From positions 4,154,001-4,218,000 of the forward strand of contig NZ_CP036426.1 of the NCBI RefSeq assembly GCF_007752535.1: a DNA stretch of 64,000 bases, given 5' to 3'. The position numbers and the translations under genes were made by a program. The notes under the pieces are model-generated. The model was not told where the DNA came from and did no database searches. It saw only the letters and a list, made by a program, of their open reading frames with translations. Positions 17,082-25,497 of the stretch are shown in pieces (the stretch's first letter is position 1; each line of letters opens with the position of its first letter). Origin of the DNA: Tautonia plasticadhaerens. Lineage in GTDB: Bacteria; Planctomycetota; Planctomycetia; Isosphaerales; Isosphaeraceae.

Positions 17082-19103
17082 ATGATGTCGACCCGATCCG
17101 CGAAGAAGCCCGCGGGCCTCCCCCCGGCCGCGGGACTCGCCCTCGCCCTCGCGCTGGTGCTCTCCCATGCGGCCCTCGCCCAATCGGGCGGCGGCCTGGG
17201 TGGGATGCTTGGGGGTGGCGACCCCTCCCCCGGGGGATCGTCGCCCGGCGGCGGTTCGGGCTCCTCCGGCCCCGGGGGCGACCTGGACATGCAGAGCGAC
17301 GCCTACGTCCACCGCCCCGAGCTGAACGCCGGGCTGCCCCAGACGGAAGACCCGCCCGACCTGGAGACCCCCCAGGCCAGCCTGGCCAACTTCATCGACG
17401 CCTGCGACGAGGGGGACTACGACCGGGCCTCCCGGTCGCTCAACCTGAATGGCGTGGCCCACGACCGCCAGGCCGGGCTCGGCCCGACGCTCGCCCGGCA
17501 GCTCCGCGCGGTCCTCCAGCAGAAGCTCTGGATCGACTGGACCGACGTACCCGACCGCCCCGACGGGAGGCACTTCGGCTACACGCTGGAGAAGGCCCAG
17601 GGGAACACCACCGAGAAGCCCCGGTCGTTCTACCACCTCGGGTCAATCCCCCTCGATCACCGGGACGTCGACGTCTACCTGGAGCGGGTCAAGGTGCCCG
17701 GCGCGATGCCGGCCTGGGTCTTCTCCAAGCGGACGGTCTCCTACGTCCCCGACCTGTACTCGGCCTTCGGCCCGGGGCCCCTGGAACGTCGACTGCCGTC
17801 GGGGCTGACCGGGACGAAGGTCTGGGGCATCGCCACCTGGCAGTGGATCGGCATCGCGCTGTTCGGGCTGATCAGCCTGGGGATCGGCTGGGTGGTGCAG
17901 GCGGTGGTCGAGCGGATCCTCAAGGCCCAGTCGTCCCAGCGGCTCTCGGACTGGCTCAGGGCGCTGGCCTGGTCGGTGCACGGCCCGATCGCGGCCGTGG
18001 TGGGGCTGGTGGCGTTCAAGCTGCTGACGTCGAGCCTGCTCCGGCTGGCCGGCCCGGTGCTGGCGATCGTCGAGCCGGCGATCTTCGTGCTGATCGTCCT
18101 CTCGCTCACCTGGCTGCTCTCCCGGGTGATCGACTTCGCCTCGGGCCGGCTGACCAGCCGCTACGAGGGGGAAGAACGCGCGTCCAACGCCCACGAGATG
18201 CTCACCCGGATCAAGGTCGCCAAGCACTTCTTCACGGTGATCGTGCTGCTGGCCGGGCTGGGGGTGGCGCTCTGGCAGTTCGAGTGGTTCCACGCGATCG
18301 CCTACGGCATGCTGGCCTCGGCCGGGATCGCGGCCCTGATCCTCGGCGTGGCGGCCCAGCGCCCCCTGTCGAACCTGTTCGCCGGCGTCCAGCTGGCGAT
18401 CACCCAGCCGGTCCGGGTCGGCGACGCGGTGATCTTCGCCGAGAACTGGGGCTGGATCGAGGAACTCGCCGTCACCTACGTCGTGATCCGCACCTGGGAC
18501 ATGAGGCGGCTGGTCGTCCCCACCTCGCAGCTCATGGACAACACCGTCGAGAACTGGACCAAGGGCGGCGAGAACATGATGAAGCCGGTGTACCTCTACG
18601 CCGACTACCGGGTCGACTTCGCCGCCGTCCGGGACGAACTGGGGCGCATCCTCAAGGATTCGGAGGACTGGGACGAGGAGGTGCCGCCGATCCTCCAGGT
18701 CACCGGCTGCAAGGAGGAGACGATCGAGCTGCGGGCCCTCTGCTCGGCCCGGGACCCGTCGGTCGCCTGGAACCTGCATTGCGAGGTCCGGGAGCGGCTC
18801 GTCTCCTTCCTGAGGGACCTGGAGGGGGGGGCCTACCTGCCCCGCACCCGGGTCGCCATGGTGGGGGACGGCCTCGCCTCCCCCGCCCTCGACGGCGACG
18901 ACCGGCGGGAGCCGGCCGAGGGGGGCGACCGTCGGAGACCCGGTGATCGCCGGCGCAAGGGCCGGTCCCCCGCAGGTTCCGGCTCGAAATCGACTCGATC
19001 CCGCTCCAACCAGCAGGAGGCCGCCCGCCGTCATCGGATCGGCGGCAATCCCCGGGGGAATTCCGACGGCGACGGCGAAGGCGAGGGAGACGAGGGCACG
19101 TAA
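17082..19103 (+). CDS. Large MscS-family channel with secreted-type N-terminal domain
   Basis: This 673-residue protein begins with a signal peptide (LALALALVLSHAALAQ) and a Gly/Ser/Pro linker (about 38-66). A periplasmic helical domain follows (LETPQASLANFIDACDEGDYDRA), then four or five membrane spans from about residue 245. The MscS core is at about 405-480 (ASAGIAALILGVAAQRPLSN, VQLAITQPVRVGDAVIF, RRLVVPTSQLMDNTVENWTK). The C-terminus ends in a charged Arg/Glu/Gly low-complexity tail. It is unlike the 386-residue MscS at 12.7 kb in size and topology, so the two are not a recent duplication. The tail could be partly non-native if the stop was displaced. Confidence 0.85.
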   Translation: MMSTRSAKKPAGLPPAAGLALALALVLSHAALAQSGGGLGGMLGGGDPSPGGSSPGGGSGSSGPGGDLDMQSDAYVHRPELNAGLPQTEDPPDLETPQASLANFIDACDEGDYDRASRSLNLNGVAHDRQAGLGPTLARQLRAVLQQKLWIDWTDVPDRPDGRHFGYTLEKAQGNTTEKPRSFYHLGSIPLDHRDVDVYLERVKVPGAMPAWVFSKRTVSYVPDLYSAFGPGPLERRLPSGLTGTKVWGIATWQWIGIALFGLISLGIGWVVQAVVERILKAQSSQRLSDWLRALAWSVHGPIAAVVGLVAFKLLTSSLLRLAGPVLAIVEPAIFVLIVLSLTWLLSRVIDFASGRLTSRYEGEERASNAHEMLTRIKVAKHFFTVIVLLAGLGVALWQFEWFHAIAYGMLASAGIAALILGVAAQRPLSNLFAGVQLAITQPVRVGDAVIFAENWGWIEELAVTYVVIRTWDMRRLVVPTSQLMDNTVENWTKGGENMMKPVYLYADYRVDFAAVRDELGRILKDSEDWDEEVPPILQVTGCKEETIELRALCSARDPSVAWNLHCEVRERLVSFLRDLEGGAYLPRTRVAMVGDGLASPALDGDDRREPAEGGDRRRPGDRRRKGRSPAGSGSKSTRSRSNQQEAARRHRIGGNPRGNSDGDGEGEGDEGT

Positions 19104-19303
19104 GACCGGCCCGGACGCCCATCCGCCGACATCGGAGTGGAGGTTGCGTGCACGCGGTATGGCCCCTCGATCCGACTCGACGCCGTCCCGCGGCCCCCGT
19201 ATGATTGGATGATTCGGAGACCGCCAATCATCGAGGCCCCGATCGTCGGGGCCGGCACTGCGAGAGGGAACGCCATGTCCGGCATGACGCCGAGGAGTTG
19301 ATC

Positions 19304-19654
19304 GTGGCACCGAGACTCTTGATCGTCGAGGACGATTTCACGCTGTCGGAGGTCTGGCGGACCGTGTTCTCGGCCCGGGGCTGGGAGGTGTCCGTCGCCT
19401 CTTCCGTGGCCGAGGGGCTGGCCCGGCTCGACCCGGCCCCCGACTACCTGATCCTGGATCTGCAGCTGCCCGACGGCGCCGGCGAGGCCGTCCTCCGCCG
19501 GGTCCGGGACTCCGGGTTGAAGACCCGGGTCGCGGTCACGACGGGTTCGGACGACGCGTCGAGGCTCGCCGCGCTGGAACCCGAGGCCCTGTTCCGCAAG
19601 CCGGTCGACGTGGTCGACGTCTGGCGGCTGGGGTCCCTCTCCGAGGCCGGCTGA
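19304..19654 (+). CDS. Stand-alone response-regulator receiver protein
   Basis: A GTG start at 19304 is set by the GAGGAG site 8-10 nt upstream; the first ATGs upstream only add shadow sequence. The 116-residue receiver domain has LLIVEDDFTLSE (acidic pair EDD), the phospho-acceptor Asp in YLILDLQLPDGAG, the T/S switch in AVTTGSDD, and the conserved Lys in ALFRKPVDV. There is no output domain, so it may act in a phosphorelay or by protein contact. A second receiver protein follows 266 bp later. Confidence 0.8.
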   Translation: MAPRLLIVEDDFTLSEVWRTVFSARGWEVSVASSVAEGLARLDPAPDYLILDLQLPDGAGEAVLRRVRDSGLKTRVAVTTGSDDASRLAALEPEALFRKPVDVVDVWRLGSLSEAG

Positions 19655-19919
19655 CTGATCGGCCCCCCGGGGACGAGACTCTAGCTTCCCTTTTCGGATC
19701 GGGTCGCGTCCCGTCACCACCCCCCGGGCCTGACGTCGGACCGGGGCAACGCGAGGCCCGAGATCGGCCCGGACGGCCTCGGCCCCGTCCCGGGCTCCGA
19801 TTTTTCGCTTGCGACCCCGCCGAGGCCGAACCACAATTCGCGCAGCGAGATCCTCGTCGATCGTCTCCGAGCGAAGTCGCTCAACCGTCGCCGGTCCGTC
19901 CGCGACAAGGGACCTATTC

Positions 19920-20324
19920 ATGGACACGGCCGATGCCCCCCCGATCTCACCAGAGCCGCCGGGCCGGCCGGGCGACGGGCGGAGCATCTTGCTGGTGGAA
20001 GACAATCGCGACATCGCCCGGGTCCTGTCCAGCCTGCTGACCCGGGCCGGCTACCGCGTGGTCACGGCGGCCGGGGTCGACGACGCGACCCGGGTTGGGT
20101 CGGCCTGCGGCCCCTTCGACTTGCTGATCAGCGACCTGAGCCTCCCCGACGGCTCGGGCCTGGATCTGATGCGACGGCTCGGCCCGATCCCCGGGATCGC
20201 CGTCTCCGGCTACAGCACCGAGGTCGACCTCAAGGAGTGCCTGGAGGCCGGTTTCATCGACCTCCTGGCCAAGCCGGTCACCTTCTCCGACCTGGAAACC
20301 ACCATCCGGCGCGTCCTCGGCTAG
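19920..20324 (+). CDS. Stand-alone response-regulator receiver protein
   Basis: This 134-residue protein has a short Pro-rich leader (PPISPEPPGRPGDG), then a receiver domain: ILLVEDNRDIARVL (acidic pocket), LLISDLSLPDGSGLDL (phospho-Asp), GIAVSGYS (switch) and LLAKPVTFSDLE (Lys). It lacks an output domain. The order and similar size of this gene and the one at 19304 suggest linked roles in one signalling chain, but they are diverged and have separate leaders. No histidine kinase is adjacent. Confidence 0.8.
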   Translation: MDTADAPPISPEPPGRPGDGRSILLVEDNRDIARVLSSLLTRAGYRVVTAAGVDDATRVGSACGPFDLLISDLSLPDGSGLDLMRRLGPIPGIAVSGYSTEVDLKECLEAGFIDLLAKPVTFSDLETTIRRVLG

Positions 20325-20502
20325 TGCAGGATCAGGGCTGATCCGTTGCAAGGCGATCGTCGTAGATGCGGTGTGAACCCACCTCTCTTCATCCGGCCAC
20401 CGACCCCCGACGAGCATCAGGCGATGCGGGCCGGCCTCCGCTCGCCCTCGGCCTTCACCCTGCGTCGCTGCCAGATCCTCGCGGCCAGCGCCGAGGGACT
20501 CA

Positions 20503-21955
20503 GCTCGACTGATGCAGATTTTTGGGGCTATGCCGCGGGTGCCAGGGCGTAGAACAGGACATCCTGTAACGGCCGGGGGAGTTCTTCGATAGCCGCCACG
20601 CCCCCGGCCTGTGGGAAAACCCACTCCCGCCACAGCCGGCGGCGCACCGCCGTCAGCGCATCCGAGAACGTCACGCCCGACTTGCCCGGCCAATGAACCC
20701 CGCCGTCCCGTTTCGACTCGGGCAGGGCCTGGTACAGCAACGCCACCACTGTATACAGCCCGAATAGGCACGGCGCCGCCCGTAGGACCGTCCGCCGGCA
20801 CCAGCCCCGCGTCGTCTCCAATCCGAGATGGCAGCGCAACTCTTGAAAGGTGGTCTCCAGGTTCCAGCGGCCGGCGTAGGCCTCGATGATGGCCGTCGGG
20901 CCCATGTCGGGATCGGTGCTGAAGAAATACTCGTCGCGATGCGTGCCGGTCCGATCCCGGACGAAGACCCAGGCGATCTCGACCAGCCCCTCGCCCGCCT
21001 TGTACCAGTGCCCCGCGCCTTGGGCGATGCCCACCGACCGCGTCCCGCCGCCGTACCAGGCGACCGTCTCGCTCCGCAGTTCGGCGGCGGCGGCCGCCTG
21101 GCTCGGCTTGGGACGCCGGGCGCCCTTGACCGGCGGCCGGCCGTTGCCCCGGTACGGCGGGGGCGGCTCGAAGAGGTTGGCCTCGGGATGCAGTTTGCTG
21201 ACCAGGGTCAGCCGGTCCCGATGCCGACGGCAGAAGCGGGCCAGCTCGTGCGTGCCGTAGCCGGCGTCGCCGACGAAGACGAACCGCCGCTCCGGGAACC
21301 GCAGCAGCATGCCCCGGAGCAGCGTGGCCATGACCTGCGCCGGCGTGCGATGAGGCCGGCCGCGGGCCCGGTCGTTCTCCTCGGAGCGATACAGGTCCAC
21401 GAGGACCGGCAGGGCCCAGGGGCGCGTCGCCCACGGGAAGCGGATCAGGACCGCGAGCACGACCCACTTGTGGCCGTAGCGCCAGGCGGTGTAGCCGTGG
21501 CTGGAGCGGACCGGGTCGCGGTGCCGCGCCTTGCCGTAGACCCTGCGGCCCGGATGGTTCTCGACGGTGTCGTCGCCGACCAGGAGGACGGGCCGGTCGG
21601 CGGGCACCAACGTCAGGACCAGCCGGCAGAGGTCGCAGGCCAGGTGCATCGCCGACCAGGAGGCCGAGGAGAAGACCCGCTGGTAGGTCGTGAGATGCCC
21701 GGCGGCCATCGGCGTGGCAATCCGCAGCAGATTGGCGACGGTGCGTCGGCCGGTGGCCAGGATCGCGGCACCCATCAGCAGCGCGAAACGCGTGAAGGTC
21801 GGCCGTGAGAAGGCAGGGGCCAGCGCCTGGAGCAACGGCGCGGCTTCTGATGGTAGGATCACGGCGGGTCCGTCCTCGGTCGGTGGTCGTGGGAAGCCGG
21901 TTCAACTCCCCATGCTACCGCCAAGGCGGACCCACGAAATCTGCATCAGTCGAGC
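20503..21955. mobile_element. IS4/IS701-like insertion sequence, 1453 bp
   Basis: Perfect 19-bp terminal inverted repeats GCTCGACTGATGCAGATTT lie at 20503-20521 and, inverted, at 21937-21955. They are flanked by a direct TCA (CTCA if the left end is read one base shorter) at 20500-20502 and 21956-21958. One transposase gene fills the element on the minus strand. Perfect ends and an intact gene argue for recent insertion. The host is the IS630-type relic described above. Confidence 0.85.
20528..21862 (-). CDS. DDE transposase of the IS4/IS701-like element
   Basis: This 444-residue protein is read from the GTG at 21862, close to the right-hand repeat. The DDE catalytic core reads VLLVGDDTVENHPGRRVYGK (first Asp), RFVFVGDAGYGTHELARF (second Asp) and IIEAYAGRWNLETTFQELR, the YAxRWxxExxFxE segment with the catalytic Glu. 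The fold belongs to the DDE_5/transposase_11 group. The reading frame is complete with no stops, so the enzyme is probably active. The stop lies only 25 bp from the left terminal repeat. Confidence 0.85.
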   Translation of the reverse strand: MILPSEAAPLLQALAPAFSRPTFTRFALLMGAAILATGRRTVANLLRIATPMAAGHLTTYQRVFSSASWSAMHLACDLCRLVLTLVPADRPVLLVGDDTVENHPGRRVYGKARHRDPVRSSHGYTAWRYGHKWVVLAVLIRFPWATRPWALPVLVDLYRSEENDRARGRPHRTPAQVMATLLRGMLLRFPERRFVFVGDAGYGTHELARFCRRHRDRLTLVSKLHPEANLFEPPPPYRGNGRPPVKGARRPKPSQAAAAAELRSETVAWYGGGTRSVGIAQGAGHWYKAGEGLVEIAWVFVRDRTGTHRDEYFFSTDPDMGPTAIIEAYAGRWNLETTFQELRCHLGLETTRGWCRRTVLRAAPCLFGLYTVVALLYQALPESKRDGGVHWPGKSGVTFSDALTAVRRRLWREWVFPQAGGVAAIEELPRPLQDVLFYALAPAA

Positions 21956-22084
21956 TCAAGCCCTCGCGGATCGCCCCCCGGATCGGCTGCTCGACCCAGT
22001 CCGTCCGCAACGCCCTGCGGGCCTTCGACGCCGAGGGCGCCACCTACTTGCGGGAGAAGTCCCACCGCCCCGCCTCGGCCCGCC

Positions 22085-22640
22085 CGGCCCTCGATGACGC
22101 CGGTCGCGAGCCGCACCGGGCCCCGCACCACCGCCCCCAGGCAGGTGACCCTACGCCCGCTGGCCCGCCGCTCGTGGTAACAGCTCCGCGTCACCTTCAG
22201 GAGATGCTCGAAGGGCTCGGCCGGCCCGAGGCCCGGCGATGGCGGGCGATCGCGGTGATCAGGCCGCGTTAGCGACACCTCACCCCGGCGCCGTCCGGGC
22301 CCTTCTTGTTGCGGAGGATGACGGCGGCCCGATGCACCCAGCCGAAGGCCACACGCACGTCCGGCCACATCGCCTCGGTCGCCTCCAAGCCCTCGGCCAG
22401 GATCGCCCGTAGACGGCTCAGCTGGCTCGGGAGCCCCTTTTTGTGGCCACTCGGTCCAGACTCGCGACGACCGCGGCCAGGCGGCCCTGCACCGTCAGCC
22501 CGGCGGCCACCAGCGGCGGTCGGCCGTCGTCGGTCGCCGCCGAGTGGCCCGCCCCGCTGTAGCCCCGGATCATCTCGTCCTCGTCGTCCTCGCGGCCCTC
22601 GACCTGCCGCTCAATCGGCCGGGGCTCATCCGGGATTCCG
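22085..22640 (-). pseudogene. Degenerate transposase fragment of a planctomycete IS family
   Basis: Reading the minus strand from about 22640 gives EDEMIRGYSGAGHSAATDDG and GLTVQGRLAAVVASLDRVA. A one-base shift then gives SQLSRLRAILAEGLEATEAM and VAFGWVHRAAVILRNKKG. A further break is followed by YHERRASGRRV and RGPVRLATGVIEG. These blocks are in the order of one transposase family I have seen in planctomycete genomes but cannot name with certainty. At least two frameshifts and internal loss make it non-functional. Confidence 0.5.
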
Positions 22641-22720
22641 GGGTGCTACGAGGAGACCGATCAGCGAGGCCAGTAACGCCTTGCCCCTGCGCCGGACGTC
22701 ATGAACGAACTCGAAGAATG

Positions 22721-23292
22721 TTACCTCGGAATGATGTGATAGTACGCCGCCGTCGGGCCCTGCGCCGCCGGGAAGCCCTCCCCGTTGAGCTTCGCCCAGA
22801 ACCGCTCCCACGGACCCGCCGTGTACGTCCACGCCCGCAGGCTCAACACCGTCTCCGCCCCGCGGCCCTTCCGCTTCATCCCCGAGCCGCACCGCCGCTG
22901 CTCCACCGGCACCCCGCACGCCCCCCAGTCACGCCCGTGCCGATCGGGATGCCGCGGGCCGACAGCCCGGCGTAATCCATCCGCCCGCGCCTGGCCCGGT
23001 CGCGGAGGTGCGTCGGCGCCGAGTCCACCTCCGCCGGCAGCCGCTTGCGGCCCAACGCCGCGCCCCGCGCCTCCAGGTCCGCGATCAGCGCCCCGGCCGC
23101 CCAGGCCTCGCGCTCCGGCCGGTGGCACCGGGAGTCGACCCGCGGCCGCAGCCCCGTCGCACCCTCGGGGGACAGCGGATCGGATGTGCTGGGTGGCGTG
23201 GTGGGAGTCGACGGCCTGGCGTTCGACCTCGTAATCCAGGTAGCCCCGGTTCCCCTTGGCCCCGTCGGCCAGCCCGACATACGTGGCCCCCG
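22721..23292 (-). pseudogene. Degenerate ISKra4-like transposase, cut at its 5' end by an IS5-like element
   Basis: Minus-strand blocks in changing frames read ATYVGLADGAKGNRGYLDYE, VDSHHATQHIRSA, VDSAPTHLRDRARRGRMDYA, GLSARGIPIGTG and GAETVLSLRAWTYTAGPWER. They match the C-terminal half of ISKra4-type transposases (ADGA...YLD, HAxxHL, PIGSG, AxxVLxLRA). At least two frameshifts separate the blocks. The homologous stretch stops abruptly at the left inverted repeat of the element starting at 23295, so that element landed in or deleted the rest. Confidence 0.6.
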
Positions 23293-23294
23293 GG

Positions 23295-24235
23295 TAACAG
23301 GCTATCCGGGAATAGCAGGGCAGCGTAAGGTGTTGCCGAGCCAGGGAGTCCGCTCGTCACGACGGCAACAGGAGGGGCCCCGATGCGCAATCCCTATCCC
23401 TCGGACATGACCGACGAGCAGTGGGCCGTCCTGGAGCCGCTGATCCCCGTCTCCTCGCCGGGGCGACCTCATGACGTCGAGATGCGGGAGGGGCTCAACG
23501 CCATCCTCTCTCAGGCCCGCAGCGGCTGCCAGTGGGACATGCTCCCCCACGACTTCCCGGCCCAAAGCACCGTCTTCGATTCCTTCGAGCAGTGGCGGGA
23601 CGACGGCACCTGCCAGGTGATCCCCGACGCCCTGCGTCGGCAGGCCCGGCGAGCCGCCGGGCGGGAGCCGTCGCCGGGGGCCGGGAGCATCGACAGCCAG
23701 GCGGTCGAGGGCGCGGAAGTCGGCGGCGAGCGGGGCTACGACGGCGGCAAGAGGCTGCGGGGGCGCAAGCGGCACGTCATCGCGGACAGCCTCGGCTTGC
23801 TCTTGGTCGTGCTGGTGACGGGGGCGTCGGCCGACGACGGCACGACGGCCCCGAGGGGGCTGGCCCGCCTGACCGCCGAGCACCGCACCCGGCTGGGCGA
23901 GGTGTGGGCCGACGGGAGGTGTCACGAGCACGGGCTCAACGGCCGGATGAAGCGAGCGCAGGTCGGCTACGTGATCGAGGCGGTCAGCCGACCGGCCGGG
24001 GCGAAGGGCGTCGTGTTGCTCCATCGCCGCCGGGTCGAGGAACGGAGATTCGCCTGGTTGGGCCGATACCGGTGGCACAGCCGGGACCACGAGTGGTCGG
24101 CCGATTCGAGCGAGGCGATGATCAAGGTCCGCTCGATCCGTCGGATGCTCAGGCTCTTGAGTGGCGATCAGTCGAAGAAGCCCGTACCCTTCAAGTACCG
24201 AGATTTACAGGCGATCATTCCCGGATAGCCTGTTA
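23295..24235. mobile_element. IS5-like insertion sequence, 941 bp
   Basis: Perfect 19-bp inverted repeats TAACAGGCTATCCGGGAAT mark 23295-23313 and, inverted, 24217-24235. One transposase gene fills the element. No convincing direct duplication is visible: the outermost TAA/TTA are part of the repeats and the next bases differ. The insertion interrupts the ISKra4-like relic on its left. Confidence 0.85.
23383..24228 (+). CDS. IS5-family transposase
   Basis: This 281-residue protein opens with the classical MRNPYPSDMTDEQWAVLEPL start and has GCQWDMLPHDFPAQSTVFDS in the N-terminal domain. The DDE core is GSIDSQAVEGA, RKRHVIADSLGLLLVV and WADGRCHEHGLNGR, with RRVEERRFAWLGRYR supplying the Glu in the usual VERTFAWLxRxR position. 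The reading frame is intact. Its stop codon lies within the right terminal repeat, typical for IS1031/ISL2-like IS5 members. Likely functional. Confidence 0.9.
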   Translation: MRNPYPSDMTDEQWAVLEPLIPVSSPGRPHDVEMREGLNAILSQARSGCQWDMLPHDFPAQSTVFDSFEQWRDDGTCQVIPDALRRQARRAAGREPSPGAGSIDSQAVEGAEVGGERGYDGGKRLRGRKRHVIADSLGLLLVVLVTGASADDGTTAPRGLARLTAEHRTRLGEVWADGRCHEHGLNGRMKRAQVGYVIEAVSRPAGAKGVVLLHRRRVEERRFAWLGRYRWHSRDHEWSADSSEAMIKVRSIRRMLRLLSGDQSKKPVPFKYRDLQAIIPG

Positions 24236-24298
24236 CAGGCCAGCTTTCAGGAGCTGCGTACGGAGGGGGGCGGGGGGACGCGGAGGTTGTCGGAGGGG

Positions 24299-24338
24299 AA
24301 ACGACTTAGGGCACCACGGAGGGTGCCCTAAGTCGTTT
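24299..24338. repeat. Perfect 17-bp stem hairpin between two IS elements
   Basis: AAACGACTTAGGGCACC (24299-24315) and GGTGCCCTAAGTCGTTT (24322-24338) are exact inverted repeats with a 6-nt loop, 12 bp before the IS701 target duplication. The high symmetry could be an intrinsic terminator, a relic of another IS end, or the palindromic target that attracted insertions. Confidence 0.7.
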
Positions 24339-25497
24339 CATATTGCGGTGCTAGTTCGGCTGTCAGAGATCGGTTGAGAGCGCCCAAGACCTGAGCCAGG
24401 AGAGACTTCTGGCGAGGGCAACCTCGCCGGGAGGTCGCCGATGCACTGGCGCCACCGGATCCGCAAGCAGCAACTGCTCGACGAGTGCGAGATCCCCCCG
24501 GTGCTCTTCGACGGCGGCCTGGAACGTCTCGCCGAGTTCGCCCGGCCGTTCGCCGAACGCCTGGTCCGCCGCGAGCAACGCGACCACGCCCGGACCTACC
24601 CGGCCGGGCCGGCCTCCGACCTGGAGCGGAAGAACACCGAGTCGATCGCCTACCTCCACGACCGGGAACGCCACGGCCTACAGCGCCCCGTCGGCTCCTC
24701 CACCTGGGACCACCCCCCCCTGCTGCGCGAGCTGGCCAGCCAGGTGGGCCGCGAGCCAGGCACGCCCGGCGGGGTGGTCGTCTTCGACCCCTCGGGGTTT
24801 GCCGAGGAGGGCAACACCTCGGTGGGGGGCCAGCGGCAGTGGGTCGGCCGGCTCGGCAAGGTCGACAACGGCGCAGGTGGGCGTCTCCATAGCCTACGCC
24901 ACGTGCCACGAGCACGCCCTGGTCGATGTCCGGCTCTACCTGCCGAAGGGTTGGGCCAAGGACCGAGCCCGCCCGAAGCGGCGCGGCATCCCCGGGGGGG
25001 AGCGGTACCGGACGAGGCGCGGACTGGCGCCGGAGATGCTCGAGGAGGCCGGGCCGCCGCTGCCGCACGGCTGGGTCGCCGGGGACAACGAGATGGGCCG
25101 GTCGTCACGGTCCCGGGCCGGGTTGCGCCGCCGCGAGGAGCGTTACCTGCTGGCGGTGCCATCGAACACGACGGTGCGCGACCTGGAGGCCGAGCCGCCC
25201 GAGCGGGGCGGGCGCGGGCGTCCCCCGAAGCGGGCCTTCGAGCAGGCCCGGGCGTGGGCCGGGTCGCGGCCCCCGGGGTCGTGGCGTCGGATCGAGGTGG
25301 GCGACGGCGAGCGCGGCCAGAATGTCGTGGAGCTGGTCGCGACTCGGGTGGTGGCCCGAACCGACCGGGGGCGGATCGGGCCCGAGGAGTTGCTGGCGGT
25401 GCTCCGCGGTCGCGACGAGGCCGGTGCGACAAAGCAGGACTACGACCTGTCGGATCCCCCGCCCGAGACGTTGCCGGCTGACCTGCCCCCCCCGATG

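Larger units (their letters stand above)
20373..22110 (+). pseudogene. IS630-type transposase N-terminal domain, split by an insertion sequence
   Basis: Codons from the GTG at 20373 give an HTH-type transposase start (SAFTLRRCQILAASAEGL) that stops at 20502, where another insertion sequence enters. The reading resumes at 21959 (KPSRIAPRIGCSTQSVRNAL, RAFDAEGATYLREKSHRP). If the inserted element and one copy of the 3-bp duplication are removed, the two pieces join in frame as ASAEGL-KPSRIAPRIG, the expected family sequence. Homology fades after about 22110. The catalytic DDE part is absent, so the gene was already truncated. Confidence 0.75.
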
